From CAVSXS01 sp963767715 (lineage in GTDB: Bacteria > Chloroflexota > Ktedonobacteria > Ktedonobacterales > Ktedonobacteraceae), in contig CAVYFA010000001.1 of NCBI GenBank assembly GCA_963767715.1, positions 1 through 64,000 of the forward strand: a stretch of DNA of 64,000 nt, given 5' to 3'. How positions within the stretch are numbered: the stretch's first letter is position 1; every line of letters begins with the position of its first letter. The notes under the pieces are model-generated. The model searched no databases, had not been told where the DNA came from, and saw nothing but the letters and a program-made list of their open reading frames with translations. This document shows positions 50,481-59,693 of this stretch, piece by piece. Position numbers and translations under genes: made by a program.

Positions 50481-50510
50481 TTGTAAAAGACATATTTGAT
50501 CTGCTATAAT
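50481..50510 (+). promoter_or_regulatory. Promoter of the methyltransferase gene
   Basis: TTGTAA at 50481-50486 and a perfect TATAAT at 50505-50510 with an 18-base spacer, 61 bases before the ATG. It lies in the gap shared with the divergent HTH gene. Confidence 0.65.
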
Positions 50511-50571
50511 CATGCTATCGGCATATCCCAATGGAAATCCAATATATCTTTTGATACTGAGGATCGCTATT

Positions 50572-51465
50572 ATGAGTAATTTTCCCTTCGGCTCGTCAGA
50601 ATCTGGGCAGCGGCATGCGTTGAAGTCGGGGTCACACGACTCAGACGATCAAAACGAGATAAGTGAGGTGGAGCGCATGCTCAAGCTGCATCGCCACTTG
50701 AGCGAGAGTATGGGCGGCATTCTGCCGGTCGCGCTCGACCTCTCGAAAGTGAAGCGCGTGCTGGATGTTGAATGCGGCGCCGGTGGATGGGTCTACGACC
50801 TGGCATGGCGCTATCCCTCTCTACACGTCACAGGCACCGATTCACGGCCCGAGATGGTAAAGGAAGCGCAGGCGCTCGCGGAACGGGCAGGTAACGCGAC
50901 AGTCTTCGAGCAAGAGATATACTCGCTATCAGAGCAAGTCGTTCCACTCGAATCGTTCGATATGGTGCATGCCCGATTCCTGGTGAGCAGGCTGTCTCCG
51001 CAGGAATACCCATCGGTCCTGGCTTCCCTGGTACGCCGTTGTCGAAGCGGTGGCCTGTTCGTTTGGGAAGAGCCGGAGTTCCCACTAACCAACAGCGCGG
51101 CTTGCGAACAGCTCTACCAGCTTATACAGGCTGCGCTGCAGACAGCCGGACGCGCCTTCACACCCGGCCACGCCCTGGGCATCACAGCCATGATGAGCAA
51201 GTGGCTTAAAGAAGCCGGCTGCCAGGCCACACTGGATAACGCTTATGCCATAGATATCTCCGCCGGGATGAGCGGTCATTCTGCGCTGCTGCACCAGACA
51301 TACCTCATGAGCAAGCAATTGCGCACCTTCTTATTGGAAAAGGGAGATACAACTGAAACAGAGCTTGAAGCCTTATATGCGCGGTTGCGACAGGAAATGG
51401 CAGCCGCGGGATTTCGCGGCGTGGCGTATGTGCGCATCCTGGTTGGGATGGCCGAACGAAGGTGA
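50572..51465 (+). CDS. SAM-dependent class I methyltransferase
   Basis: A 297-residue Rossmann-fold methyltransferase. Motif I is VKRVLDVECGAGGWVYDLAW near residue 63, where the usual D/E-x-GxGxG is kept as ECGAGG; TGTDSRPEMVKEAQ follows as motif II, and FDMVHARFLVSRLSPQEY is the post-I region. The C-terminal part (MMSKWLKEAGCQATLDNAYA) is similar to ubiquinone/menaquinone-type methyltransferases, but the substrate is not evident. The ATG at 50572 has GAGGA eight bases before; an upstream in-frame start overlaps the promoter. It is divergent from an HTH gene. Confidence 0.85.
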   Translation: MSNFPFGSSESGQRHALKSGSHDSDDQNEISEVERMLKLHRHLSESMGGILPVALDLSKVKRVLDVECGAGGWVYDLAWRYPSLHVTGTDSRPEMVKEAQALAERAGNATVFEQEIYSLSEQVVPLESFDMVHARFLVSRLSPQEYPSVLASLVRRCRSGGLFVWEEPEFPLTNSAACEQLYQLIQAALQTAGRAFTPGHALGITAMMSKWLKEAGCQATLDNAYAIDISAGMSGHSALLHQTYLMSKQLRTFLLEKGDTTETELEALYARLRQEMAAAGFRGVAYVRILVGMAERR

Positions 51466-51580
51466 CGACCTGATGTGTTCTTGAGGATTTCTTGACTTTT
51501 GCCATTTACAATACACAGTATAAGAAAAGTCAGAAATCCCGGGGATGATTATCGACGATCATTCCCAGAGAGGGTCGCAC

Positions 51581-52516
51581 ATGCGAATTTCGATGCTTAT
51601 AAAAGTAACATGTATAGCATGCGCGCTGGCAATTGGCCTGGCTGCATGTGGCAGCGGTACATCGACATCTCAAGCTGGTACTCCTGCTTCCGGCCAGGGT
51701 TCCTCTAACCCGTCAGCGCCGAACCAGGCCGCCATGCAGATGAACGTTTCCTACGGACCTCTTCCAGACGAGGTTCTGGATCTTTGTACCCCACAGAACA
51801 CTTCTATTAATCATCCAGGCGTTATCCTTATTCACGGGGGTGGCTGGATGTCGGGTAACAAAAGCGCTTTTGACTCGTTGTGCAGGCTTCTCGCAGCGCG
51901 AGGATTTGTAGCGGCAACTATCAATTATCGCCTTGCCCCGCGCTATACCTGGCCCGATCAACTGGTCGACAGCCAGTTGGCAGTTCGCTGGCTGCGATCA
52001 AACGCCAACCAGTATAGACTGGACCCTCAGCGTCTTTGCTCCCTGGGTTCATCCGCCGGCGGCCATCTTGCAGTCTTTCTCGGAGTCCTTACGACTATCC
52101 ATCCCGGTGATGAAGCCGGTCTCCTGGCCAACCAATCGCCGCATGTTTCATGCGTAGTCGATGAGTTTGGCCCGGTCGACTTCACCGCGCCACTTGGTCC
52201 AGGTGCCGTTACACCGCTGCATGACCTTTTCGGAGGCGCAACATTACAAAGCAATCCGACTCCCTTCCGCGATGCATCGCCTATTTTTGACGTCTCGTCA
52301 AAGAGCGTGCCAACACTGATAATACAAGGTTCCCGGGATCAGCTCGTTTACCCCGCCCAATCCCAGGAATTGCTCAGGGCTCTTCAGAAGCAAGGGGTAC
52401 CGGTCAACTACATCAGCTATAATGGCGGCCACGGCTTCTCGGGACTCTCCCGTCAACAGTTGGTCGCGATCGAGCAGCAGGCCATCTCCTTCCTGATGAA
52501 ACAAACACAGGCCTGA
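51581..52516 (+). CDS. Esterase-like alpha/beta hydrolase lipoprotein
   Basis: A 311-residue exported lipoprotein. The signal is MRISMLIKVTCIACALAIG with the lipobox LAAC at about residue 25, then a Ser/Thr/Gly/Pro-rich linker. The enzyme domain has ILIHGGGWMSGNKS (oxyanion hole), LGSSAGGHLAVFLG (nucleophile serine near 176), QGSRDQLVYPAQS (acid) and YNGGHGFSGLS (histidine), all characteristic of BD-FAE or carboxylesterase/lipase family members. AGAGGG lies ahead of the ATG at 51581. It could act on acetylated or feruloylated polysaccharide outside the cell. It is convergent with the large M23 gene over 29 bases. Confidence 0.85.
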   Translation: MRISMLIKVTCIACALAIGLAACGSGTSTSQAGTPASGQGSSNPSAPNQAAMQMNVSYGPLPDEVLDLCTPQNTSINHPGVILIHGGGWMSGNKSAFDSLCRLLAARGFVAATINYRLAPRYTWPDQLVDSQLAVRWLRSNANQYRLDPQRLCSLGSSAGGHLAVFLGVLTTIHPGDEAGLLANQSPHVSCVVDEFGPVDFTAPLGPGAVTPLHDLFGGATLQSNPTPFRDASPIFDVSSKSVPTLIIQGSRDQLVYPAQSQELLRALQKQGVPVNYISYNGGHGFSGLSRQQLVAIEQQAISFLMKQTQA

Positions 52517-52545
52517 TACCCGTACAGGTAGAAACGCAATGGCCC

Positions 52546-55500
52546 TTACATCCCGAGTCCCATGCTCGCGAAGCCGCCGGATACGCCGTTGGCATCGTAG
52601 TAGGTCGTCTGCTCAGCCACAATGGGAGTCGTTGCATAGATGGCTATGCCCACTGCATTGTTGGCGCCAACATCGGCGGTCATATCGATTGTAAGACGGG
52701 TATTGGCCGGCAGAGCATAGGACTTGATGATGGGCGCGCCCTGGGACTGGTAGTAAACTACCTGTACAGTCGCAGGCACCGGGCCGGGATTGGCGAGAGC
52801 CAGCACTTCGGTTGTGCCGCTGGCAGTGGTGCCGTGCGCGAAGTACCAGCTCGTCGCAACGCTGCTTGCGCCCATGACGGTCGTGCTGCCCCACGCCGAA
52901 TCGACGTTGTCGAAGAAATCCTGGCGTTCGGCAATTATCGGTCCGTTGGCGATAATAACCGTCGCGTGCGTGGCCTGCTTCACGACATCGTTGACGTTGA
53001 TCACCACGCGGCCTTGGCCTGGAATAGCCGCGGTCTGGGTGATGACCTGGCCATTGACTGTCAGGTAGCTGATGCGTGCTGTCACCCAGGTTGAGACCGG
53101 ATTCGCCAGGACGAGCTGCTCCGTCATACCTGCGGTGGTATTGCCCGCCCCGAAGTACCAGTCGGCCTGCGGGGAGGTAGCTCCCAGCACCGCGCTCCCA
53201 CCGCGCAATGGTCCCTGCATCAGATATTCTGCGCGCTCGACCACGATGGCTGTGTTGGCGGTGACCGCCATGCCGAAATGCAGGCCCGTCAGAGCATTGT
53301 TCAGCACAATGGTACTGCGCGTATGAGCCGCGATTGTGTAGCTGCTGCTGCGTGGCAAGAAGCCGTTGAGGGCGCGCAAGCTCCACAGGTATGTGACCTT
53401 GAGAGCCACGGGACTGGCGGACGGATTGAGGACGGCGAGCAGCGTGTTCCACCCATTGGTCGTGTTGCCCTCGGCGAAGTACCAGGTACTGCTCAACTGT
53501 GTTGAGCCGATGCTATCAGTGGCGGCAACCAGCGTGCCTTTTTGTGTATACATGCTGCGTTCGGCCACGAATGGTTGATCGCCCCGCACGATCATACTGA
53601 CCGCCTGGTTGGGACCGACCTCGTTATTGATGTTCAGGACGGAATGCGCCTGCGCCGGTATAGTATAGGCACGCGCCTGCTCGGTGGCATTTGAGAAGAC
53701 GTAGGTGATTGTGATGTTCGCAGCCGAGGCGGACGGATTGGTGAGCGAGAGGTACTCGCTCGTACCGCTACCGGTATACCCCTCGGCGAAGTAGTAGGTC
53801 TGCGGCAAATTGGGCGTGACCGTGACCGTTTCGGTCAGGGGAGTCGCGCCCTGAGACGAAAACCACGAACCCTGCTGCTGGCAGTCATAGACAAGCTTGT
53901 AGGTTCCGGCCAGCACGGGCGTATTGATGACAATGGGAATCGTTGTGCTGCCGCCTGAAGGCACATCGGACGGTAAAAGACCCTGGCCGGGCGAACTGAC
54001 AAGGGCAGCATTGACTGGCTTGCCGGAGATGTCGAGCCACTCATAGCCGAGCGTGACCTTTGCGTTGCCGCTCGCCGGCCAGGCCATGACGCCCTTGTTC
54101 TGAACGTTTACCGACAGATTGATGCTCGCGCCAGGAGTCAGCACACCTGGCATGGAGAGCGCGCTAAAGGACTCGGCGTAGCGCGCCACCTCAACGCTGT
54201 CGTTCACCGCCTGCGCATGCATCTGCGAGAAAGGCTTCACTCCTTGCTCCATATCCCACTGCAAGGTGTAAGCGCCTGCCTGCGAGGGTGCCTGCACCGA
54301 AACTGTAACGTTGACGGTGGCATTCATAGCGACATCGTGCGGCAAAGCGGACTGGCCGCTTGAGACAACCTGCTCCCGCATATTCAGCCAGCGATAGACA
54401 ACCTGCACCGCGTTCGCGCCGGATGCGTTCCAGGTGAAGTTGCTGGTATTCGAGAGAGTCATGTTGACGGACGTAGTGCTACCCGGCAACATAGCCTGTG
54501 GCGTGCCATCATTGGTGATCGAGAAGGCGTAGGAATTCGTCGTTGGCGGTGATTGCAGCGAAACGGGCACAAACTCCATGCCATCTGCCGCCACCTGGGG
54601 ACTGTACTCGCCCGTGGCGTTGCTGAGTATCACGCGGGCAGGCATCGATGTCCGGAAATAGTAGGTTCCCAGGCCGATCCACTGTGCGCCGGTGTTTTCC
54701 CAACCAAAGGGACCTTGAAACGAACCGATGTGTGTCTCGTCCACGTAGACTGTGTGGTTGACCGTCGCACTCGGATTATTGGGATCAACGCTGGTGATAG
54801 TGTAGGGCGCCCAGCTACTGCTGGCATGGTTATCATCCACATACACGCCCACTTCGTAGTACCCGTCCGATGGCAAACCTGGCTGCCATGTCGCGGTAGC
54901 CGAAGCGGAGCCACCGGTCGTGTTCGTCCAATGCAGATCCCCATGAATATCTGTACCGCTTGATGCCGTAGTCCACGCACCTGTGCTGCTCCAGCCCCTT
55001 TCGCCATCATCCACCAGCGTCGCTCCCGGGTAGATTGTGCTGCCGTTGGCGCTCAGATCGGGAACTGCATCGCTTGAGCCAGGATTGTTTACCCACAGGT
55101 AGTAGTCGGGCACGACGTTCGGGTCGGGGTAATTGCCGGTCCAACCGAAAGGATCGGTGGCGCTCCACGCAGGATAATAATAGGTGGCGAAATGCAGGTG
55201 CGGCCCGGTCGAAGAACCCGACGTACCGCTCGTCCCCACCTGCCACTGCGTTCCAACCTGCTCCCCGAAGTAGACGGTCAACGCGCTGAGATGCCCATAA
55301 GCGGTGACGTAGCCATTGCCATGATTGATGGCGGCCCACAGGCCGAGTGCGACCATGTGATTGGTGGCATCGTACCAGCCGGCGCGAATCACCGTCCCGG
55401 CATCCGTGCTCAGAACAGGCTCGTACCACAGGTTCAGATCATAGCCGTTATGACCATCATAGCAGTTCACCCCGCCCGTACACGAGCCTATCGCGACATT

Positions 55501-57231
55501 CGTCCACCTCGCGCCATCGTAGCGCACAAAGATACCATCATTGACATACCAGGGCTTGTCATGGTCCACAAACGAGGTTGTACGCTGCGGAACCGTTCTA
55601 CTGCCGTAATATGGGCGATGCTCGAACGGCGTCGGCGTGGCAGCCTTGCTTGACCCGGAGGACGTATTCTGCGCGGCGGACGATGCTGACGATGCGGTTG
55701 ATTGCTCCTGGCTGGCTGCCGCGTATGTGATAGCCGGGATGCCGATGACCGCGAGCAACAGGGCAGCTACAACGCTAAGTGGTATGGATATTTTAATTCC
55801 GCGATAGAGAACGCGAAAGATACGCTGCAACACGATTGTTATCCTCCGATCGCTACTACGTGCGACATCGCCGGTGAGAGAGGCATCACCTGGGGCATCA
55901 TCACCGGTCAACCCGGATGTACGCGGGCGCAATAAATCGGCCCCTACGGACGCTGACCAGTAGCGAGGCGAGCCGCCAAGCACCAGGTTGAACGGGTTAT
56001 AGGCGGTGAAAGTGATCGACAAGTTGCCGCCGCTCGCGATCCATTGGGGATTGTCATTGATCTGTACGCCGGTCAGGGCAGGCGTGGCAACGAACCTGGA
56101 TGCGCCACTTGCCACATTTGCCATGGCAACCGCACTTTGCAGGGATTGGGCATCGTAATCGGCAGCGCGCTCGGCGGCGTTTGTGCGTGCAATATATGCG
56201 ATGTAGCTGCTATCCGGCGACCAGGCCAATGTAAAGCCATGTCCACCGTCAGTATTGGCCAGGCGGCGCGATGCTGTTCCCTTGCTGCTCATCACCCACA
56301 GCCCGGCTGGCTGAAAGGGAACGGGGCTATCGCTCAGGCGCTCGTAGGCGATCATCGATCCATCGGGCGACCAGGCGAACAGGCCGGCAATCGATTGTGC
56401 GCCACCTGCCAGGTGGAACAGGTGCAACTGGTGGCTGCCGTCGCCGCTCATCATCCATGCATCGCTGCCCATGCCCGTGCCGTTCGAAGTGGCATAGACG
56501 ATGCGTGAGCCATCCGGCGAGGGTGCGGCATCCACCAGGAAGGCAGAAGACATATGAATATCGATGTTGCGAAACCGTCCCGTTGCCGCATCCACCATCC
56601 ACAATCCGGGATTCCAGGCTCCATTGACCAGCGGCGCACCGGGGCCAAGCGGCATCATCGGTCGATAGAGGAAGGTATGGCCATTCTTGCCCAGGCTGCT
56701 GTTGCCGGCAGGGAGCCAGTTCAGGAAATTGCCGGAGACATTTGCCGGAACCGGGGTAAGCGACATGCGCCGTGTATCGAATACCCAGACCTGTTCATCG
56801 TGATCGGTAGCACCGTCAATGGCGAGATAGCACCCATCGGGCGAAAGTTGCATCGAAAATACTGCATCGGACTCAAGTTGCCCAAAGTCGTTCCCAAAGC
56901 GTGCAACCGCCTGCGGCGTACCGAGCGGCTGTCCGTTGCTTCCTCCAACAGCGCGAGCCAGCACAAAGCCGCCCGATTGTTTCAGTGTATAGTAACGGTA
57001 CGTTTTCGGCTGCTCGCATATAGCCTGCGCCACCGCACCCGCGTTTTGACGCGCCGCGCTGCGCGCGCTCAGCACTCCCTGACGGACCAATAACGCCGCC
57101 GCACCCGAAAAGAACACAAGCGCCAGCATGATTATAAGGCGATGCCGAGGCGCGTGACGGCTAACAGGGCGACGTGGAGGGTGAGAGAGAACAGTCCTAC
57201 CATAAAAGAGTTTCTGAGACCTTTTCCTCAT
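52546..57231 (-). CDS. Giant exported protein: beta-propeller, M23 peptidase, golvesin-like domain, four repeats
   Basis: A 1561-residue open frame. Residues about 30-50 are a membrane helix. About 85-430 form a TolB-like propeller (WSPDGSMIAYERLSD and similar blades). About 470-505 form a second membrane helix. About 585-690 form an M23 metallopeptidase with HNGYD, YGHLS and GPHLHFA metal and catalytic residues. Then come a golvesin-like domain (about 730-890), two beta domains, and four C-terminal units of about 100 residues each opening with a YFAEG-like motif (YYFAEG, WYFAEG, WYFGAG, WYFAHG). It should cut or bind peptidoglycan outside the cell. ATG 57231 has GGAG six bases upstream. GTG at 55833 has its own GGAGG eight bases upstream, so the second half may be a separate or fused gene. 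It lies 70 bases after femX. Confidence 0.85.
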   Translation of the reverse strand: MRKRSQKLFYGRTVLSHPPRRPVSRHAPRHRLIIMLALVFFSGAAALLVRQGVLSARSAARQNAGAVAQAICEQPKTYRYYTLKQSGGFVLARAVGGSNGQPLGTPQAVARFGNDFGQLESDAVFSMQLSPDGCYLAIDGATDHDEQVWVFDTRRMSLTPVPANVSGNFLNWLPAGNSSLGKNGHTFLYRPMMPLGPGAPLVNGAWNPGLWMVDAATGRFRNIDIHMSSAFLVDAAPSPDGSRIVYATSNGTGMGSDAWMMSGDGSHQLHLFHLAGGAQSIAGLFAWSPDGSMIAYERLSDSPVPFQPAGLWVMSSKGTASRRLANTDGGHGFTLAWSPDSSYIAYIARTNAAERAADYDAQSLQSAVAMANVASGASRFVATPALTGVQINDNPQWIASGGNLSITFTAYNPFNLVLGGSPRYWSASVGADLLRPRTSGLTGDDAPGDASLTGDVARSSDRRITIVLQRIFRVLYRGIKISIPLSVVAALLLAVIGIPAITYAAASQEQSTASSASSAAQNTSSGSSKAATPTPFEHRPYYGSRTVPQRTTSFVDHDKPWYVNDGIFVRYDGARWTNVAIGSCTGGVNCYDGHNGYDLNLWYEPVLSTDAGTVIRAGWYDATNHMVALGLWAAINHGNGYVTAYGHLSALTVYFGEQVGTQWQVGTSGTSGSSTGPHLHFATYYYPAWSATDPFGWTGNYPDPNVVPDYYLWVNNPGSSDAVPDLSANGSTIYPGATLVDDGERGWSSTGAWTTASSGTDIHGDLHWTNTTGGSASATATWQPGLPSDGYYEVGVYVDDNHASSSWAPYTITSVDPNNPSATVNHTVYVDETHIGSFQGPFGWENTGAQWIGLGTYYFRTSMPARVILSNATGEYSPQVAADGMEFVPVSLQSPPTTNSYAFSITNDGTPQAMLPGSTTSVNMTLSNTSNFTWNASGANAVQVVYRWLNMREQVVSSGQSALPHDVAMNATVNVTVSVQAPSQAGAYTLQWDMEQGVKPFSQMHAQAVNDSVEVARYAESFSALSMPGVLTPGASINLSVNVQNKGVMAWPASGNAKVTLGYEWLDISGKPVNAALVSSPGQGLLPSDVPSGGSTTIPIVINTPVLAGTYKLVYDCQQQGSWFSSQGATPLTETVTVTPNLPQTYYFAEGYTGSGTSEYLSLTNPSASAANITITYVFSNATEQARAYTIPAQAHSVLNINNEVGPNQAVSMIVRGDQPFVAERSMYTQKGTLVAATDSIGSTQLSSTWYFAEGNTTNGWNTLLAVLNPSASPVALKVTYLWSLRALNGFLPRSSSYTIAAHTRSTIVLNNALTGLHFGMAVTANTAIVVERAEYLMQGPLRGGSAVLGATSPQADWYFGAGNTTAGMTEQLVLANPVSTWVTARISYLTVNGQVITQTAAIPGQGRVVINVNDVVKQATHATVIIANGPIIAERQDFFDNVDSAWGSTTVMGASSVATSWYFAHGTTASGTTEVLALANPGPVPATVQVVYYQSQGAPIIKSYALPANTRLTIDMTADVGANNAVGIAIYATTPIVAEQTTYYDANGVSGGFASMGLGM
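55925..55946 (-). repeat. Dispersed repeat member inside the giant gene
   Basis: On the gene's strand this reads GTAGGGGCCGATTTATTG followed by GCGCCC. It resembles the CGATRAATCG core repeats elsewhere, with one core change. It lies between the propeller and the second membrane helix, about 95 bases before the internal GTG start. Confidence 0.5.
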
Positions 57232-57313
57232 GATCTGCTCCATTCCAGATAGATACGCATATTCATTTCTTTCTATCGGTATTTCGGGGATGGTCTATAG
57301 AGAGGAACCGGCC

Positions 57314-58378
57314 TTACATTCGTATTATTCTTCTCGCCAGCCGCATCGTCAGTGGGCGGCAGACGTATTCATAATTGCCTGCGAAGCGTACGGTACGACC
57401 GCCCCATCCGCTTTTGAAGCGGTAGACGCCTGCCATTGCTTCAGTAGGATCGTCGCTATCGGGGATGCCCCAGAAGTCATAAAACTGCGCCCCCTGGTTT
57501 TTGGACCAGCGCATAGCTTCCCATTGAAGCAGGTAGTTGGGCATGAGCTGGCGCTGCTCGTTGGAGGATGCTCCGTAGAGGTAGATCGCCTGGCGCCCCA
57601 GGCAGCCGACAAAAATGCCAGCAAGTAAGCGACCATCGTGTTCCGCAAGTAAGAGCTGCGCCTGGTTCGCCGGCGCGAAGAGCTGCCAGGCGCGCCGGTA
57701 GTAGTCGAGCGTGTGGATGCCGAAGCCATCGCGCTGGCCTGTCGCTTGCAGGACGCGATACCATACCTGCACGTCCTCAAGGGTTCGGGCCGGGCGTACT
57801 GAGACACCCCGGCGGGCGGCCAATCGCACGTTATAGCGCCACTTCTCCTTCATGCCCGCCAGCAGATCATCTTCGCCTGGCGCCAGGTCGAGAAGGATAG
57901 TGCGCGCGGGCTGAACACAGCGAACGACATGAAACCTCATCGCCTCCAGCCATTTCGCCGTTTCTCTTGCTTCTCGCTCGTGGACTTCTTCGCCGCCGTC
58001 CATCACTAACGGCAATTCTACTTGCACAGCAACGGCGCCCTCTTTACGCAATAACGAGAGGAGCTGCGCGAAGAACGCCTGCCGGATTGACTGGCCTTCC
58101 TGTGACCAGTCCAGCACCGGCCCCCTGGGGATATAGGCCAGGTTCCCAAACCTGGGAGGAATGCGTGAAGGAGAGCGCCGCAGCACCTGGGCTGCGGCTA
58201 CAATACACTCCTCCTGAGCATCCCACAGAGCCAGCCGCAGCGGTTGCCAACCTGCTCCAGCCTTCAGTTCGCCCCACCCCCAGCTTTGCAGGAAATGGCC
58301 GTTCGGATGTGACGAAACGAAGTTGTCCCATTGCGAACGGCTCTGCACCTGCGCAAGTGAATAACGGTGCGAAATCAC
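57314..58378 (-). CDS. FemX-like peptidoglycan bridge aminoacyltransferase
   Basis: A 354-residue protein of the FemABX family, two GNAT-like domains that transfer amino acids from tRNA to the peptidoglycan stem. The start region FVSSHPNGHFLQSWGWGELK is typical, as is MKEKWRYNVRLAARRGVSVR near 190 and FYDFWGIPDSDDPTEAMAGV YRFK near 305 (in pieces). The family's helical arm is absent, as in short FemX. GTG 58378 is chosen because it starts the homology and AAGAGA lies upstream; the longer frame to 58624 has no support. It precedes the M23 protein by about 80 bases on the same strand, so wall building and cutting may be expressed together. Confidence 0.85.
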   Translation of the reverse strand: MISHRYSLAQVQSRSQWDNFVSSHPNGHFLQSWGWGELKAGAGWQPLRLALWDAQEECIVAAAQVLRRSPSRIPPRFGNLAYIPRGPVLDWSQEGQSIRQAFFAQLLSLLRKEGAVAVQVELPLVMDGGEEVHEREARETAKWLEAMRFHVVRCVQPARTILLDLAPGEDDLLAGMKEKWRYNVRLAARRGVSVRPARTLEDVQVWYRVLQATGQRDGFGIHTLDYYRRAWQLFAPANQAQLLLAEHDGRLLAGIFVGCLGRQAIYLYGASSNEQRQLMPNYLLQWEAMRWSKNQGAQFYDFWGIPDSDDPTEAMAGVYRFKSGWGGRTVRFAGNYEYVCRPLTMRLARRIIRM

Positions 58379-58530
58379 AGTGACATCTCTTTTCTTAAAC
58401 AGATTGCCCGACAGGACAGGGCACCTCCACTGCTCGCTATAATACACTAACGAATAAGATTTAGCCTCGTTCGAATAACGACAAACTTCCACGAGTCCGT
58501 GATACAATGTGTGCGAACGAACATACCAGC

Positions 58531-58567
58531 AGGAGCCAGGTTGACCAGGGCGGTCGCCCTGGCTCCT
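58531..58567. repeat. Nested palindrome upstream of trkA genes
   Basis: AGGAGCCAGG (58531-58540) pairs with CCTGGCTCCT (58558-58567), and inside it CCAGGGCG (58545-58552) pairs with CGCCCTGG (58555-58562) around GT. Two alternative hairpins can form. It ends about 43 bases before the trk start and could affect leader folding, or be another mobile palindrome. Confidence 0.65.
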
Positions 58568-58610
58568 GGATATGACCGGCAATCTCGCGAAATACGACAG
58601 GAGGCAAGTT

Positions 58611-59021
58611 GTGAATATAGTCATACTTGGGTGCGGGCGTGTTGGCGCGCAACTGGCGGGGATTCTGGACCAGGCGGGCCATTCCGTCTCGGTCGTCGAC
58701 GCTAGTAGTGATTCTTTTCAGCGCCTCAGTCCCGATTTCAGCGGGACAACCTACATAGGCAACGGTGTTGATGAAGACGTGCTCGACCGCGCCGGGATCA
58801 AGCGCGCGGATGTATTTGTGGCCGTGACGAATGGCGATAACCGCAATATCATGGCCAGCCAGATTGCCAGAGAACTCTTCCAGGTGAAAAAAGTGATATG
58901 CAGGATTTATGATCCTATTCGTGAAGAGACCTATCGTGAACTGGGGCTTGGGACGTTCTGCCCTACCACAATTGCCTCGCAGATGATATTTGATGCTATC
59001 ACCGACCGAAAGCAGAAATAA
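58611..59021 (+). CDS. TrkA-type potassium-transport regulatory protein (RCK N domain only)
   Basis: A 136-residue Rossmann domain of the TrkA/KtrA kind that binds NAD(H) or nucleotides and gates potassium transporters. MNIVILGCGRVGAQLAGILD has the GxGxxG fold motif, VVDASSDSF follows with the acidic residue after beta-2, and FVAVTNGDNRNIMASQIARE is the next conserved stretch. The C-terminal RCK-C domain is absent. The GTG at 58611 is chosen because AGGAGG lies seven bases before it and MNIVILGCG is the usual start. It precedes a full-length TrkA by nine bases, like the CeoB/CeoC pairs of actinobacteria. Confidence 0.85.
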   Translation: MNIVILGCGRVGAQLAGILDQAGHSVSVVDASSDSFQRLSPDFSGTTYIGNGVDEDVLDRAGIKRADVFVAVTNGDNRNIMASQIARELFQVKKVICRIYDPIREETYRELGLGTFCPTTIASQMIFDAITDRKQK

Positions 59022-59030
59022 GAGGAAGCT

Positions 59031-59693
59031 ATGTACATAATCATTGGCGGTGGTGGCGATATTGGCTACTACCTGACGAAAAGCTTGCTCAGCCATGGAC
59101 ACGAAGTGCTGCTGATCGAGAAGGGCGGCAGCCGCTTTACCTCGCTCAGCGAGGAGCTGGGCACCTCGGTATTTCGCGGAGACGCCTGTGAAGCGCGCAC
59201 AATGGAAGAGGTCGGGGCCAGTCGCGCGGATGTGGTGATCGCCGTGACAGGCGATGACGAGGATAACCTGGTGATCTGCCAGATGGCGAAGAAGCGCTTC
59301 AAGGTCGGGCGCACTATTGCACGCGTGAACAACCCTAAACATACCGAATTATTTCACAAGCTCGGCATCGACGTTACAGTCAGCCCGACGAAGGCAATAC
59401 TATCGCAGATCGAGTCAGAATTGCCCAGTTCGCGCTTCGTGCAGTTGATGACGCTGAAAAACGCGGGGTTGGAGATCGTGGAACTGCGCGTCCCGGCCGG
59501 GTCGCCCATGGCAGGAAAGTTACTGCGGGATACCCATTTGCCGCGCTCGAGCAATATTGTGCTGATTTTGCGCGACAAAGATTTCATCTTCCCCTCGGCA
59601 GATACGCAGATTCTCACTGACGACGACATTTACGCGCTGGTGACTCGCGAAGGAGAAGAGGAGCTACGCGCGGCTTTCGGCGCGATGGATTAA
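59031..59693 (+). CDS. trkA: TrkA-type potassium-transport regulatory protein (full RCK)
   Basis: A 220-residue RCK protein with both N (nucleotide-binding) and C (ligand-binding) domains. MYIIIGGGGDIGYYLTKSLL holds the GxGxxG loop, LLIEKGGSRF the beta-2 acidic residue, and FRGDACEARTMEEVGASRAD follows. The C domain from about residue 135 contains VELRVPAGSPMAGKLLRDTH LP and IVLILRDKDF, both standard. It works with the RCK-N protein encoded nine bases upstream; the membrane transporter (TrkH/TrkG type) is not in the window. Its TAA overlaps that of the convergent AI-2E gene in a shared TTAA. Confidence 0.88.
   Translation: MYIIIGGGGDIGYYLTKSLLSHGHEVLLIEKGGSRFTSLSEELGTSVFRGDACEARTMEEVGASRADVVIAVTGDDEDNLVICQMAKKRFKVGRTIARVNNPKHTELFHKLGIDVTVSPTKAILSQIESELPSSRFVQLMTLKNAGLEIVELRVPAGSPMAGKLLRDTHLPRSSNIVLILRDKDFIFPSADTQILTDDDIYALVTREGEEELRAAFGAMD

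Noticed and set aside
58461..59342. Minus-strand frame of 293 codons
   Set aside because: It lies over the two trkA-type genes, which have GxGxxG motifs and good ribosome sites.
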